A stretch of 64,000 bases of DNA from Lewinella sp. W8 (GCF_004375085.3 NZ_SNAQ03000012.1:124001-188000), one strand, 5' to 3'. Shown: positions 52,600 through 61,280, numbered from the stretch's first letter. The notes: a model not told the origin generated them from the letters alone. Made by a program: numbers and translations.

Positions 52600-52872
52600 G
52601 CGACGGTCCCGAGTTCCGTAACTCGTCGGGATCACCGACTTTTTTGAAAATGCGACGGCGCGCGGGTGCCGTGAAGTACGGGAAGGAGCTGAAGGAGAAA
52701 TGATTATTTATGCCGGGTGACGGAAGAATGTAGGTCCTTCCCCCATCTCCCCAACAATATTTGGTCATTTACCTATATCCCGGCTTCCCCGAGGATTACC
52801 TTGCACCGGCGCTCCGTCGCATTCTCTAAAGAATCGACGATCCCGACGAGTTACGGAACTCGGGGCCGTCGC
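52600..52872. repeat. 273-bp nested long inverted repeat
   Basis: The outer arms 52600-52633 and 52839-52872 match over 34 bp with one mismatch. Inner arms 52649-52669 and 52803-52823 match over 21 bp with two mismatches, so the whole segment can fold into one long hairpin. The right inner arm contains GCGCTCCGTCGC, the core of the dispersed element at 2288 and 43100. The element ends 14 bp before the GNAT start codon. No transposase is present and the 133 bp between the inner arms have no gene. Confidence 0.8.
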
Positions 52873-52886
52873 AAAAATTAGTACGC

Positions 52887-53405
52887 ATGAATATCCGTGG
52901 TGTTCGGTTTCGTCCGGCAACTCCCGAAGATCGGGCCATGCTGGAGGTCTGGGACCGTGATCTGGCCGTTTTCAACAGCGATCCCGACGACAGCTGGGAC
53001 TGGGAGCGGGAGCTGGCCCATGACCCCGATTGGCGGGAGCAGCTGGTGGCCATGGAAGGGGAGCGCCCCATCGGTTTTGTGCAGATTATCGATCCGGAAT
53101 TTGAAGAAACCCAGTACTGGGGACCGATGGCCTCCGGGTTTCGGGCCATCGATATCTGGATCGGAGCGGCGGAAGACCGTAACCGGGGCTGCGGAACGGC
53201 CATGATGCAACTAGCCCTGCACCGTTGTTTTGCTTCCCCGGAGGTCCAGACGGTGCTTATCGATCCCCTGCTCACCAATACGGCCGCTCAACGCTTTTAC
53301 CGGCGGCTTGGGTTTAAGGAGGTCGGACGGCGGCAATTTGACGACAGCGATTGCCTCGTTTTTCAATTGGATAGGTCTGGTTGGGAGGATACCTTAGAGC
53401 CATGA
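52887..53405 (+). CDS. GNAT acetyltransferase, AAC(6')/Acetyltransf_8-like
   Basis: A 172-residue GCN5-related N-acetyltransferase. The acetyl-CoA pyrophosphate loop is in AEDRNRGCGTAMMQLAL (R-x-x-G-x-G/A form), preceded by GFRAIDIWIG and followed by TVLIDPLLTNTAAQRFYRRLGFKEVG. The order I-D-x-x-I-G...R-G-x-G-T...D-P-x-x-x-N-x-x-A-x-R-x-Y-x-x-x-G-F is that of the AAC(6')-Ib/siderophore-acyltransferase branch. That resemblance does not show antibiotic acetylation. The stop codon overlaps the start of the FGE-like gene (ATGA), so the pair is coupled. The start is 14 bp after the long inverted repeat. Confidence 0.82.
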   Translation: MNIRGVRFRPATPEDRAMLEVWDRDLAVFNSDPDDSWDWERELAHDPDWREQLVAMEGERPIGFVQIIDPEFEETQYWGPMASGFRAIDIWIGAAEDRNRGCGTAMMQLALHRCFASPEVQTVLIDPLLTNTAAQRFYRRLGFKEVGRRQFDDSDCLVFQLDRSGWEDTLEP

Positions 53406-54319
53406 ACATTTATCGGTTGATCCTCACCCTTGTTGTTACCCTTACTTCTGCTCTGATGGTGGCCCAACTACCCACCGAAACGGTGCCGGTGCCCGGCACG
53501 GACGCCAGTCTGCAGTTGGTTAAAGTACCGGGCGGCTCCTTCACGATGGGAGAAGCGGAGAAAGCAGCCGTTACGCTGTCCCCATTCTGGATCACGACCC
53601 ACGAAATCACCCACGATGTCTACCGGGCCTTCCAGGAGCTGGGGCTCAATTCCGACAAAATGGCCGCGGCGGCCGCCGACAATGATGCCGACGGCATCAC
53701 CGGTCCCACGCCTCCGTACCTCGATCTGACCTACGGCATGGGAACCCGCGGCGGTTACCCCCAGGTCAACACCACCCAGCAGGCGGCGCTCCGCTACTGC
53801 GCCTGGCTTTACCGGGAAACGGGCGTGTTCTTCCGCCTGCCGACCGAAGCCGAATGGGAATACGCCTGCCTGGCCGGTGAGGAGGACCAACCCGCCGACC
53901 GCGATCACGCCTGGCTGGCGGAGAACGGTGAAGAAAAATACCACGTTGTGGGTCAGCTAAAGCCTAATCCCTGGGGGCTCTACGATATGCTTGGGAACGT
54001 CAGTGAATGGACGCTGGACCATTATAAATCGGATTACTTTGAGCTGCTCGGCGCCCAAGCCCGGGACCCCTGGATGAAGCCTACCCGCAAGCATACCCGT
54101 ACGGTGCGGGGCGGTTCCTATTATACCGAGTCGGCGGAGGCGGGCTGCCGGGTTCGGGAGAAATCCACCCCCCGATGGCAGGCCCGGGACCCCCAGGTGC
54201 CGAAGAGTAAATGGTGGAACGTCGATGCACCCTTCGTGGGTTTTCGTCTGGTGCGGCCGGTGGAGCAGCCTTCGGAGGCGGCCATCCGGGAATTTTTTCG
54301 GGAGGCGATCGTGGATTGA
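53402..54319 (+). CDS. Exported formylglycine-generating-enzyme-like (SUMF1) protein
   Basis: About 305 residues. A signal peptide (LILTLVVTLTSALMVAQ) is followed by an FGE-sulfatase domain: KVPGGSFTMGEAEKAAVTLSPFWITTHEITHDVY, PTEAEWEYACLAG, LYDMLGNVSEWTLD, VRGGSYYTESAEAGCRV and VGFRLVRP. The domain occurs in true formylglycine generators and in structural proteins such as GldJ/GldK of T9SS; here no lipobox is visible. Catalytic copper-binding cysteines are not evident, so a binding or structural role is as likely as sulfatase maturation. The start ATG 53402 overlaps the GNAT stop codon by 4 nt. Confidence 0.82.
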   Translation: MNIYRLILTLVVTLTSALMVAQLPTETVPVPGTDASLQLVKVPGGSFTMGEAEKAAVTLSPFWITTHEITHDVYRAFQELGLNSDKMAAAAADNDADGITGPTPPYLDLTYGMGTRGGYPQVNTTQQAALRYCAWLYRETGVFFRLPTEAEWEYACLAGEEDQPADRDHAWLAENGEEKYHVVGQLKPNPWGLYDMLGNVSEWTLDHYKSDYFELLGAQARDPWMKPTRKHTRTVRGGSYYTESAEAGCRVREKSTPRWQARDPQVPKSKWWNVDAPFVGFRLVRPVEQPSEAAIREFFREAIVD

Positions 54320-54403
54320 TCTCAGGGACAGGGAGACGAGGGGCTAGTATCGTCTTTTGGTGGTAGGATCATCAATTCTAACCGTCCATAAAAAGTTCTC
54401 TTC

Positions 54404-55720
54404 ATGCCCACGCCCATCAACCGCCGCTCCTTCTTGCAAAAGACCACCGCCCTGGCCGGTGGATTAGCCATTTCCAGTCAACTGGCCGCCGGGGCGCACG
54501 TTGACGGCAGTGACGTCATTAAAATCGGTTTGATCGGTTGCGGTGGCCGGGGTACGGGGGCCGCCGTGCAGGCCCTCCTCTCCGGACAGAACGTGCAGCT
54601 GGTGGCCATGGCCGACGCCTTTAAGGACCAGCTGGAGAACAGCCTTAAAAACATCAAGGGGCAAATGGAGGATTACGACATGGATGCCTCCGTTGTGGAG
54701 GTGCCCCAGGATCGTCAATTCGTGGGGTTTGATGCCTACAAGTCCGTCATTCCACTGGCGGACGTGCTGGTCATCGCCACGCCCCCGGGCTTTCGCCCGG
54801 AACACTTTGAAGCCGCCGTGGCCGCCGATAAACACGTTTTTATGGAAAAACCCGTGGCGGTTGACGGTCCCGGGGTGCGGCGCGTTTTGGCCGCCGCCAA
54901 GAAGGCTAAGGAGAAAAAGCTTAACGTGGTCGTGGGCCTGCAACGCCACTACCAGGATAAGTACACCGGCTGGGTGGACATGATGCAAAATGGCGTCATC
55001 GGAGACATCACCACCAGTTACGTGTACTGGAACAGCGGTGGCGTATGGGTGCGCCCCCGCCAGCCCGGACAGACGGAAATGGAATACCAGATGCGGAACT
55101 GGTACTACTTCAACTGGCTCTGTGGAGACCACATCACCGAGCAGCACATCCATAACCTCGACGTGGGCAACTGGGTGAAGGGCGCCTATCCCGTCACGGC
55201 CTCCGGCTACGGGGGGCGGCACATGCGCAACGGCAAGGAACACGGCGAGATTTTTGACCATCACTTCGTAGAGTACACCTATGCGGACGGCAGCCGGATG
55301 ATCTCCCAGTGCCGCCACTGGAAGGGGTGTACGGTGCAGGTGACCGAAGCCTTCCAGGGCACCAACGGGTCGGCCCCCGCTCCGGGGAAAATCCTCACCC
55401 CCAGTGGCTACGCCATCATGGATCACGACAGCCGCCAGGACCCCAATCCCTACCAGGTGGAGCACGACCTGCTCTTCGCAGCGGTCGCTAAGGGAGAGTA
55501 CAAATTTGCGGACGCGGAAAATGCCGCCAAGAGTACCCTGACCTCCATCATGGGCCGGATGGCCACCTACAGCGGGCAGATCATCGAATGGGATGCGGCC
55601 CTGAATTCGGACCTTGAGCTGAAACCCGATGGCTATACCTTTGCCTCAACGCCGCCCATCCTGCCCATGGACAATGGCTTCTATCCCGTGCCCGTTCCGG
55701 GAGAGACTAAGGTGATTTAA
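54404..55720 (+). CDS. Tat-exported Gfo/Idh/MocA family oxidoreductase
   Basis: A 438-residue protein with a twin-arginine signal (NRRSFLQKTTALAGG). The Rossmann motif is KIGLIGCGGRGTGAAVQAL; VIATPPGFRPEHFEAAVAADKHVFMEKPVAVDGPGVR gives the family's E-K-P motif with the catalytic-type lysine, and WNSGGVWVRP, YYFNWLCGDHITEQHIHNLDVGNW the substrate-side C-terminal domain. Many Planctomycetes and Bacteroidota encode such exported members for sugar metabolism. It is distinct from the GH109-like protein at 3815: there E-K-P is replaced by E-V-P and the C-terminal domain differs. The substrate is unknown. Confidence 0.88.
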   Translation: MPTPINRRSFLQKTTALAGGLAISSQLAAGAHVDGSDVIKIGLIGCGGRGTGAAVQALLSGQNVQLVAMADAFKDQLENSLKNIKGQMEDYDMDASVVEVPQDRQFVGFDAYKSVIPLADVLVIATPPGFRPEHFEAAVAADKHVFMEKPVAVDGPGVRRVLAAAKKAKEKKLNVVVGLQRHYQDKYTGWVDMMQNGVIGDITTSYVYWNSGGVWVRPRQPGQTEMEYQMRNWYYFNWLCGDHITEQHIHNLDVGNWVKGAYPVTASGYGGRHMRNGKEHGEIFDHHFVEYTYADGSRMISQCRHWKGCTVQVTEAFQGTNGSAPAPGKILTPSGYAIMDHDSRQDPNPYQVEHDLLFAAVAKGEYKFADAENAAKSTLTSIMGRMATYSGQIIEWDAALNSDLELKPDGYTFASTPPILPMDNGFYPVPVPGETKVI

Positions 55721-55884
55721 TGTCTTCCTTCCAGGAGGATGGAAAGGGGGCTTTGTCCCGCTTTTCTGCTGTCCGGGGTGTTGTTTCTGATTCTTTTCAC
55801 CCTTTGGTGCAACGGTCAACAATTTTTGCCGTCTATATCTACGTAGTCCATCTGCAAGACTACTGATAGTTTACGGTAGAGATT

Positions 55885-56307
55885 ATGAATACCACCCTGA
55901 AGATTGGTTTACTCCTGATTGTGTTCTTCCTGATTGGATGGGCCAAGAACAGCTGTTATGAGCTGATGTCCACCTCCGCGGATCGCTTGTTTTCTGCCAA
56001 GTTTGGTGAGTATGAATCCATGGCCGAATTCTGGGAGGGAAAAAGCCAGCTACTCGATTCAGTTTCTGATCAGGGGTTAACCTATCTGGACAGCACCGTG
56101 CTTCGACCAATGCAGGACATCAATTATCAGCCCATCGACTGGTCGGAATTTCGTGGCTTCTTCGGAGCCGGGCCGGGGCAAATCATCTATTTCGATCCCT
56201 ACGAACTGGAAGTGGAGGTCGAGGGCACAAAGCCCAATCCTGTTCGCTCGCTGGCGCTTGCGCCCGGACGCCTGATGGATCGGGTGCTGGCGATACTGGT
56301 TGAGTAA
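55885..56307 (+). CDS. Hypothetical membrane-anchored protein, 140 residues
   Basis: A 140-residue protein with one N-terminal hydrophobic helix (TLKIGLLLIVFFLIGWA) and a soluble C-terminal part containing FGEYESMAEFWEGKSQLLD and IIYFDPYELEVEVEG. No family was recognised. It stands between the Gfo/Idh/MocA gene (gap 164 bp, no other signal seen) and the carboxypeptidase-regulatory-like gene, on the same strand. The base composition and stop-free frame support it as a real gene, but its function cannot be given. Confidence 0.6.
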   Translation: MNTTLKIGLLLIVFFLIGWAKNSCYELMSTSADRLFSAKFGEYESMAEFWEGKSQLLDSVSDQGLTYLDSTVLRPMQDINYQPIDWSEFRGFFGAGPGQIIYFDPYELEVEVEGTKPNPVRSLALAPGRLMDRVLAILVE

Positions 56308-56408
56308 GCATTTGTCAGGATATCTCCTGTTGTCGTCGATTACTGGCCCGTTTCTACTGCTTCTTTGACGATATTAACCGGAGTTTTATATCCGGCTAAT
56401 CTTTTCGC

Positions 56409-57260
56409 ATGTTCCCAATCCGTTTTTTTGTTTTCCTTACGTTGTTCGCTTTGTGCGGAATTAACGCCAGTGCCCAGCGCCAACTGGTGGGCCAGGTGGT
56501 GGATGCCGACTCCGGTGCTCCCATTCCCTACGTTAGCATCGGAATCCGCGGAACGGAAAGCGGCACCATTGCCGACGGGGGTGGCCATTTCGCCATCCAG
56601 GTTGATGATCAAAGCGCCACTCTTGATCTGTCGGCCATTGGGTATCAATCTAAGGCCCTAGCTGCTTCCTCCTGGAAGTCTGGAGAGACCATTGCACTTA
56701 CCCCACTGGCTTATCAGCTCAACGCGGTAACCGTAGAGGCCGGACGATTTGACGGACCGGAGCGATTATTTGGTGCCAAGAACGAAAATGGCCGCGGCCC
56801 GGCCATTGCCCTGGGAAGCCCCCAGCTTGGCGCTCAGATCGGCTCGACCATTCAGTTCGATCGCCCGACCCTGATCAAGCGAGCCGGGTTCGTACTCAAT
56901 CACGCGAAGGGGGACAGTTTACTTTTTCGACTGAATATCTACCGTATGGAGGGAGAGGAAGTCGGGGAACAATTGCTGACGGAAAATATCCTGGTTCGCG
57001 AAAAACAGCGGCGGGGGACCTTCGAAATTGAGCTGGCGGAGTATGATCTGGTGCTGGAAGGAGAGGTGCTCTTTGCGTTGGAATGGCTCCGGGATTTTGA
57101 TGAACTGGGCAGTAAGGGCATCACCTTTGATCTGGCCAAAACCAAGCGCAAGTTTGCCGGGGTCTACATGACGAATTCAACCACCAGACCCCTGAGGAAA
57201 ATGCCCGTCCGGGCGAAGTATAAACCCTGTTTTTATCTCATGGGCAAACAGGCCCTTTAA
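56409..57260 (+). CDS. Exported CarboxypepD_reg-like domain protein
   Basis: A 283-residue protein with a signal peptide (FFVFLTLFALCGINASAQ). The N-terminal domain is a carboxypeptidase-regulatory-like beta sandwich: QLVGQVVDADSGAPIPYVSIGIRGTESGTIADGGGHFAIQV, then LDLSAIGYQSK. This domain usually precedes TonB-dependent receptors or surface proteins of Bacteroidota, but no plug or barrel follows. The C-terminal 160 residues are strand-rich (GSTIQFDRPTLIKRAGFVLNH, LLFRLNIYRMEGEEVGEQLL) and unassigned. It is 16 bp before the serine hydrolase gene and may be co-transcribed. Confidence 0.75.
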   Translation: MFPIRFFVFLTLFALCGINASAQRQLVGQVVDADSGAPIPYVSIGIRGTESGTIADGGGHFAIQVDDQSATLDLSAIGYQSKALAASSWKSGETIALTPLAYQLNAVTVEAGRFDGPERLFGAKNENGRGPAIALGSPQLGAQIGSTIQFDRPTLIKRAGFVLNHAKGDSLLFRLNIYRMEGEEVGEQLLTENILVREKQRRGTFEIELAEYDLVLEGEVLFALEWLRDFDELGSKGITFDLAKTKRKFAGVYMTNSTTRPLRKMPVRAKYKPCFYLMGKQAL

Positions 57261-57276
57261 CCAAAGCAATTATCCG

Positions 57277-58755
57277 ATGAAGTTCATGAAGAACCCCTTT
57301 CTCCCCTTTTTATCTCTGCTGATACTCTCAGCCCTTGCCGTTGGCTGCTCCGATGAGATGACGCCCCCCGAAGACGATCTTGCCGCCGAAATCACCGCGA
57401 TTGAAAACGGATTAACGCCGGGCCTGCAGGTGAAGGGAAACCCCGTCGATAGCTTTTCCATCGCGGAAGGGCTAGAGAAATACGGTGTACCGAACGTAAG
57501 TATTGCGGTAATTGAAAACGGCAAAGTGAAGTGGGCCAGGGGATACGGTATCAAGCATCCCGATCACGACGGGGAGGTGGATGCCAGCACCCTCTTTCAG
57601 GCGGCTTCCATCAGTAAGCCCGTCGCGGCGATGGGAGTTCACCGCCTGGCTCAAGAGGGAAAGGTTGACCTTGATGAAAACGTGAACAACTACCTTACCT
57701 CATGGAAGCTTCCGGAAAATAAGTTTACGGAGGAACAGCCCGTTACGCTGCGCCATCTGATGACGCATACCGGGGGGATTACGGTTCACGGTTTTCCGGG
57801 TTACGCCAAGACGGATAAGTTTCCCACCGACCTTGAAGTACTCAACGGCGAAGGGAACACGGACCCCATTCGGGTAGATACTTTCCCCGGAGTCATGAAT
57901 CGCTATTCCGGAGGCGGTTATACCATCATGGAAAGGGTGGTGGAGGACGTCAGCGGACAATCCTTCACGGATTACATGCAAGCGGCCGTGTTGGGGCCAC
58001 TCGGCATGGAGTTGAGTACCTACGCACAACCGCTGCCCGCCGCCCGGGAGGATGAGATTGCCGTGGCCATCCACGGAGACGGTAGCGTGTATGCAGGAGA
58101 CTTTCATAGCTACCCCGAGCAGGCCGCCGCAGGGCTGTGGACGACCCCCACGGACCTGGCCAAATTCGCCATTGGTGTGCAGCGGGCGTACGGCGGAACC
58201 GGGGATGAGGTCCTGAATCAGGAATACGCTAAAATTATGCTGACCCAGCATGAGCACGGCCACGGCCACGGTCCCGGCGTTGGCGATAACGAAGGTGACC
58301 TGGTATTCATGCACGGCGGGAAAAATGCCGGCTATACCTGTCATCTGTACGCCTGGGCCGAGCGGGGTACGGGAATGGTGGCCATGAGCAGTGCCGACAA
58401 CGCCCGGCCCTTAATCCAGGACATCGAACGCGCCATCGCCGAATATTATGGTTGGTCTTTTGAAAAACCCACCGTGGTCGAGTTGATTGAAATTCCCGCC
58501 GCGGACCTCCCTAAATTTGAAGGAACCTTCGTTTTCCGTCCGCAGGAGTACCAGGTTAGTGTCGTCGTTAAGGAAGGAAAGGTGACCATCATTGACGAGA
58601 ATGATGGAGTGGAGGAATATCCCCTGGACCCCACCGGACCCATGGAGTTCATTGACCTTTCTGACGGGGCCCGCATCAGTTTTGAAGCGGACGACACCGG
58701 TAAAATAGTCGCGGCCATCCAGGATGGGCGCTTCCGTTTTGACCGTGTGGAGTAA
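57277..58755 (+). CDS. Class C beta-lactamase-family serine hydrolase lipoprotein
   Basis: A 492-residue protein with a lipoprotein signal (LILSALAVGC, Cys24). The class C fold is shown by Ser111-Ile-Ser-Lys114 (S-x-x-K), the Tyr motif in NRYSGGGYTIME (Y-S-G rather than the usual Y-S-N) and FMHGGKNAGY as the third motif. TLRHLMTHTGGI is a typical conserved segment. A C-terminal extension (about 390-490) forms a beta domain common in esterase/D-aminopeptidase-like members. The His-rich stretch HEHGHGHGPG (about 328) may bind metal or be a surface loop. It is one of three hydrolases encoded in a row and is likely a periplasmic esterase or peptidase. Confidence 0.85.
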   Translation: MKFMKNPFLPFLSLLILSALAVGCSDEMTPPEDDLAAEITAIENGLTPGLQVKGNPVDSFSIAEGLEKYGVPNVSIAVIENGKVKWARGYGIKHPDHDGEVDASTLFQAASISKPVAAMGVHRLAQEGKVDLDENVNNYLTSWKLPENKFTEEQPVTLRHLMTHTGGITVHGFPGYAKTDKFPTDLEVLNGEGNTDPIRVDTFPGVMNRYSGGGYTIMERVVEDVSGQSFTDYMQAAVLGPLGMELSTYAQPLPAAREDEIAVAIHGDGSVYAGDFHSYPEQAAAGLWTTPTDLAKFAIGVQRAYGGTGDEVLNQEYAKIMLTQHEHGHGHGPGVGDNEGDLVFMHGGKNAGYTCHLYAWAERGTGMVAMSSADNARPLIQDIERAIAEYYGWSFEKPTVVELIEIPAADLPKFEGTFVFRPQEYQVSVVVKEGKVTIIDENDGVEEYPLDPTGPMEFIDLSDGARISFEADDTGKIVAAIQDGRFRFDRVE

Positions 58756-58797
58756 CAAAAGGGCGTTGATGGAGTTATTCAGGGGAATACACCGTTG

Positions 58798-59571
58798 ATG
58801 AAAACGACGCTCAAATACCTGGCGGGGGCGGGAATCACCCTGCCCCTGTTGCCCGTCATGTACCGCCAGGCCATGCGGGTTAAGGCCAGAGTGCCGATTT
58901 TGCCCGAAGCGGAGACCCCTTTCGGTACCGTAAGGGTGGGGGATACGCCCACCTTTCGGGTGATCCTCATCGGGGAAAGTACCCTGGCGGGGGTGGGTGT
59001 GAATACCCACGAGGAAGGCTTTGCGGGAACCTTGGGCCACGCCATCAGCCGGAGTCTGGGCCGTTCGGTCAGCTGGCGGGTCTACGCCCGCAGTGGCTAT
59101 ACGGCCAGCAGGAAGCTGGAGCGGCTACTCCCCAAAATTCGGGAAGAACACGCCGATCTAATTGTCATCGGTACCGGAGGAAACGACGCCTTCAAGTTGA
59201 GCACGCCCTGGGGCTTCCGGCGAGCCGCCGGAAAGATGATGGATCGCCTTCGGGAACGCTTTCCCCGGGCGCCCATCGCCTTCACCAATATGCCCCCCAT
59301 TCGGGATTTCCCCGCCTTTACGCCCCTGATCCAACGGACCATTGGCAGCCTGGTGGAACTCCACGGGGAAGCACTGGAGGCCGAGGTCACGAATCGTCCA
59401 AACGTGTACTTCAATCACGAAATTCTTCATCTGGAGGAATGGGCCAACCGCCTCGGCCTTCCCCCCGACCCTAAGCCCTTCTTCAGCGATGGGGTGCATC
59501 CCTCCAGATTAACCTACCAAACCTGGGCGCAGGATTTCGCGGAATTCTTACAACGGGAAGGGATCGTATAA
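58798..59571 (+). CDS. SGNH/GDSL-family hydrolase
   Basis: About 257 residues. The SGNH blocks are visible: block I as VILIGESTLAGVGV (G-E-S instead of G-D-S; Ser is the nucleophile), block III as VIGTGGNDAF and block V as DGVHPS with the catalytic Asp/His. A hydrophobic N-terminus (LAGAGITLPLLPVMYRQ) may be a signal or anchor. Members are esterases, lipases or carbohydrate deacetylases. The ATG at 58798 is used; the preceding TTG at 58795 adds one residue. It lies 42 bp after one class C-type hydrolase gene and 47 bp before the next. Confidence 0.85.
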   Translation: MKTTLKYLAGAGITLPLLPVMYRQAMRVKARVPILPEAETPFGTVRVGDTPTFRVILIGESTLAGVGVNTHEEGFAGTLGHAISRSLGRSVSWRVYARSGYTASRKLERLLPKIREEHADLIVIGTGGNDAFKLSTPWGFRRAAGKMMDRLRERFPRAPIAFTNMPPIRDFPAFTPLIQRTIGSLVELHGEALEAEVTNRPNVYFNHEILHLEEWANRLGLPPDPKPFFSDGVHPSRLTYQTWAQDFAEFLQREGIV

Positions 59572-59618
59572 TTGATCACCCTCCTGAACGCAGAGTATTT
59601 TTAATTTAAACCACCGAT

Positions 59619-60764
59619 ATGATGAAAGGCTACCTTCTTGTGTTCCTGATGACCTTCTTTTTGGCCCCAGTGTTACTGGCACAGGATTCGGATCGGGAAG
59701 AACTCATTTCTGCCATCAACGAACGTATCGATGAACTCTGGGAATCCTCCCGGGCGCCCGGACTTTCTTTTTCCGTAGCCTTCCCCGACGGGGAAGTGAA
59801 AACCTTTACCCGGGGATTCGCTAACGTGGAAAAAGGGGAAAGGATGTCGGCGAAGTCCAAAATGCTGGGCGGAAGCACCGGCAAGGTTTTCTATTCCGTG
59901 GTTGCCCTACAGTTAATTGAGGAAGGCAAGTTACAACTCGATGTTCCGATTATTAAGTGGATGTCGGACCTCGATTGGTTTACCAGAATCCCCAACGCCG
60001 AAGAGCTTACTGTGCGGGCGTTGATGCGCCACGAGTCCGGAATACCCCGCTACGTTTTTAAGGAAGACTTTCAGCGGGATGTTATCCGGGACGTGGACAA
60101 GGTCTGGAAGCCGAAAGAACTATTATCCTACGTGTTCGATGATGCACCCCTGTTTGCCGTGGGGGAAGATTTTAGCTATTCGGACACCAATTACATCATC
60201 CTTTGCGCGCTGATCGAAAAGCTAACGGGCAACAGCATTTACGCGGAAGTCCAAAAGAGGGTGCTGGATCGCGCGGGCTTAAAGGACGTTATCCCCCAAA
60301 CCGGCAGGTCATTTGACAACATTGCTCTGGGCTATCACAGTCCTTCCGATCCTTTTTATCCCGGAGTTCAGTTTGATGAGACGGGGAAAAGCAACTACAA
60401 TCTGCAATTTGAGTGGGCCGGAGGAGGACTGGTCATTACCACCCGCGATTTAGCGCTGCTGGGAAAGAAAATTTACGAAGGGCAAATGTTTGCCGGTGAC
60501 CTTCTGGACGAATACTTCAACGGCCGGGAGGCCGCCCAGTTAGGTGGGCAATGGGGCCTGGGAGTGCACATCCGGCAATCCCCCCTCGGCACTGTTTATG
60601 GACACAGCGGCTTCATGCCTGGCTACATCACCAATCTGCTGTACTATCCCGAACACAAGTTCTCCATTTGTTACCAGATCAATACTTCGGACCGGGAGAG
60701 AACCTCCATCCTCCGGGAGCTGCCCTCCGTGGGGAAGGTGATTGTTGACCAGTTAGATGAATAA
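59619..60764 (+). CDS. Class C beta-lactamase-family serine hydrolase
   Basis: A 381-residue exported protein (signal peptide ending LAPVLLAQ). Motifs: Ser86-Thr-Gly-Lys89 (S-x-x-K) in MLGGSTGKV, Y-S-D in FSYSDTNYIIL and H-S-G in YGHSGFMPGY. LTVRALMRHESGIPR is the conserved helix after the active-site serine. The size is that of single-domain DD-peptidase/esterase relatives, shorter than the neighbouring 492-residue paralogue. A secreted esterase or peptidase role is inferred; resistance is not implied. Either ATG (59619 or 59622) may be used. Confidence 0.85.
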   Translation: MMKGYLLVFLMTFFLAPVLLAQDSDREELISAINERIDELWESSRAPGLSFSVAFPDGEVKTFTRGFANVEKGERMSAKSKMLGGSTGKVFYSVVALQLIEEGKLQLDVPIIKWMSDLDWFTRIPNAEELTVRALMRHESGIPRYVFKEDFQRDVIRDVDKVWKPKELLSYVFDDAPLFAVGEDFSYSDTNYIILCALIEKLTGNSIYAEVQKRVLDRAGLKDVIPQTGRSFDNIALGYHSPSDPFYPGVQFDETGKSNYNLQFEWAGGGLVITTRDLALLGKKIYEGQMFAGDLLDEYFNGREAAQLGGQWGLGVHIRQSPLGTVYGHSGFMPGYITNLLYYPEHKFSICYQINTSDRERTSILRELPSVGKVIVDQLDE

Positions 60765-60818
60765 TATTGTTTCCGGAGACCAGAAGGGAACCGCCCCATC
60801 ACCCCAAGACGAGCGCAC

Positions 60819-61280
60819 ATGAAGTTTTTCAAAAAATTATTTGGTAAGAACGGCCAAGAGCCTTCCAATAAACCACCCGCACCCGATCTGCGACTGGAGT
60901 ACAGCGTGATGAGTAAGATCACCCTGAGGGGAGACGAAGAATACGGGCAATCGGATCGCTACCGCCCGATAGCGGAGGGAATTTATCAGGATTTGACGGA
61001 CGAGAGTACCGCCAAATTCCGGATGGCGATTTACTATGAATTGTCGAACGACGAGACCAATAATCAGTATCCGCTGGAAGATCTTCTGGACGAACACACG
61101 GTGCACGTGGAAGACTTTTTTCTGGAGGACGACAACAATGAACCCAATCGTTACCTCTACGGATTCGGCGGAAACCAGCGCAATCTGGAATCACTCAAGA
61201 CGATCATTGGCAAAAAGGTATACAATCAGGATTATTTTGGGGAAGATGGACAGGTGTACGTGCGGATGGTGGTGGAGTAA
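60819..61280 (+). CDS. Hypothetical acidic protein, 153 residues
   Basis: A soluble protein starting MKFFKKLFGKNGQEPSNK, a short basic-hydrophobic N-terminus that could be a weak membrane-binding helix, followed by a Pro-rich linker and an acidic domain (YYELSNDETNNQYPLEDLLDEHTVHVEDFFLEDDNNEP). No signal peptide with cleavage site and no family was recognised. It is between the class C-type hydrolase and the enolase-superfamily gene on the same strand, each gap about 50 bp, so it may be part of that transcript. Confidence 0.6.
   Translation: MKFFKKLFGKNGQEPSNKPPAPDLRLEYSVMSKITLRGDEEYGQSDRYRPIAEGIYQDLTDESTAKFRMAIYYELSNDETNNQYPLEDLLDEHTVHVEDFFLEDDNNEPNRYLYGFGGNQRNLESLKTIIGKKVYNQDYFGEDGQVYVRMVVE

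Noticed and set aside
52887-53405. Aminoglycoside-resistance gene
   Set aside because: The GNAT sequence resembles AAC(6') proteins, but the same fold and motifs occur in siderophore and other acetyltransferases; resistance cannot be claimed from this.
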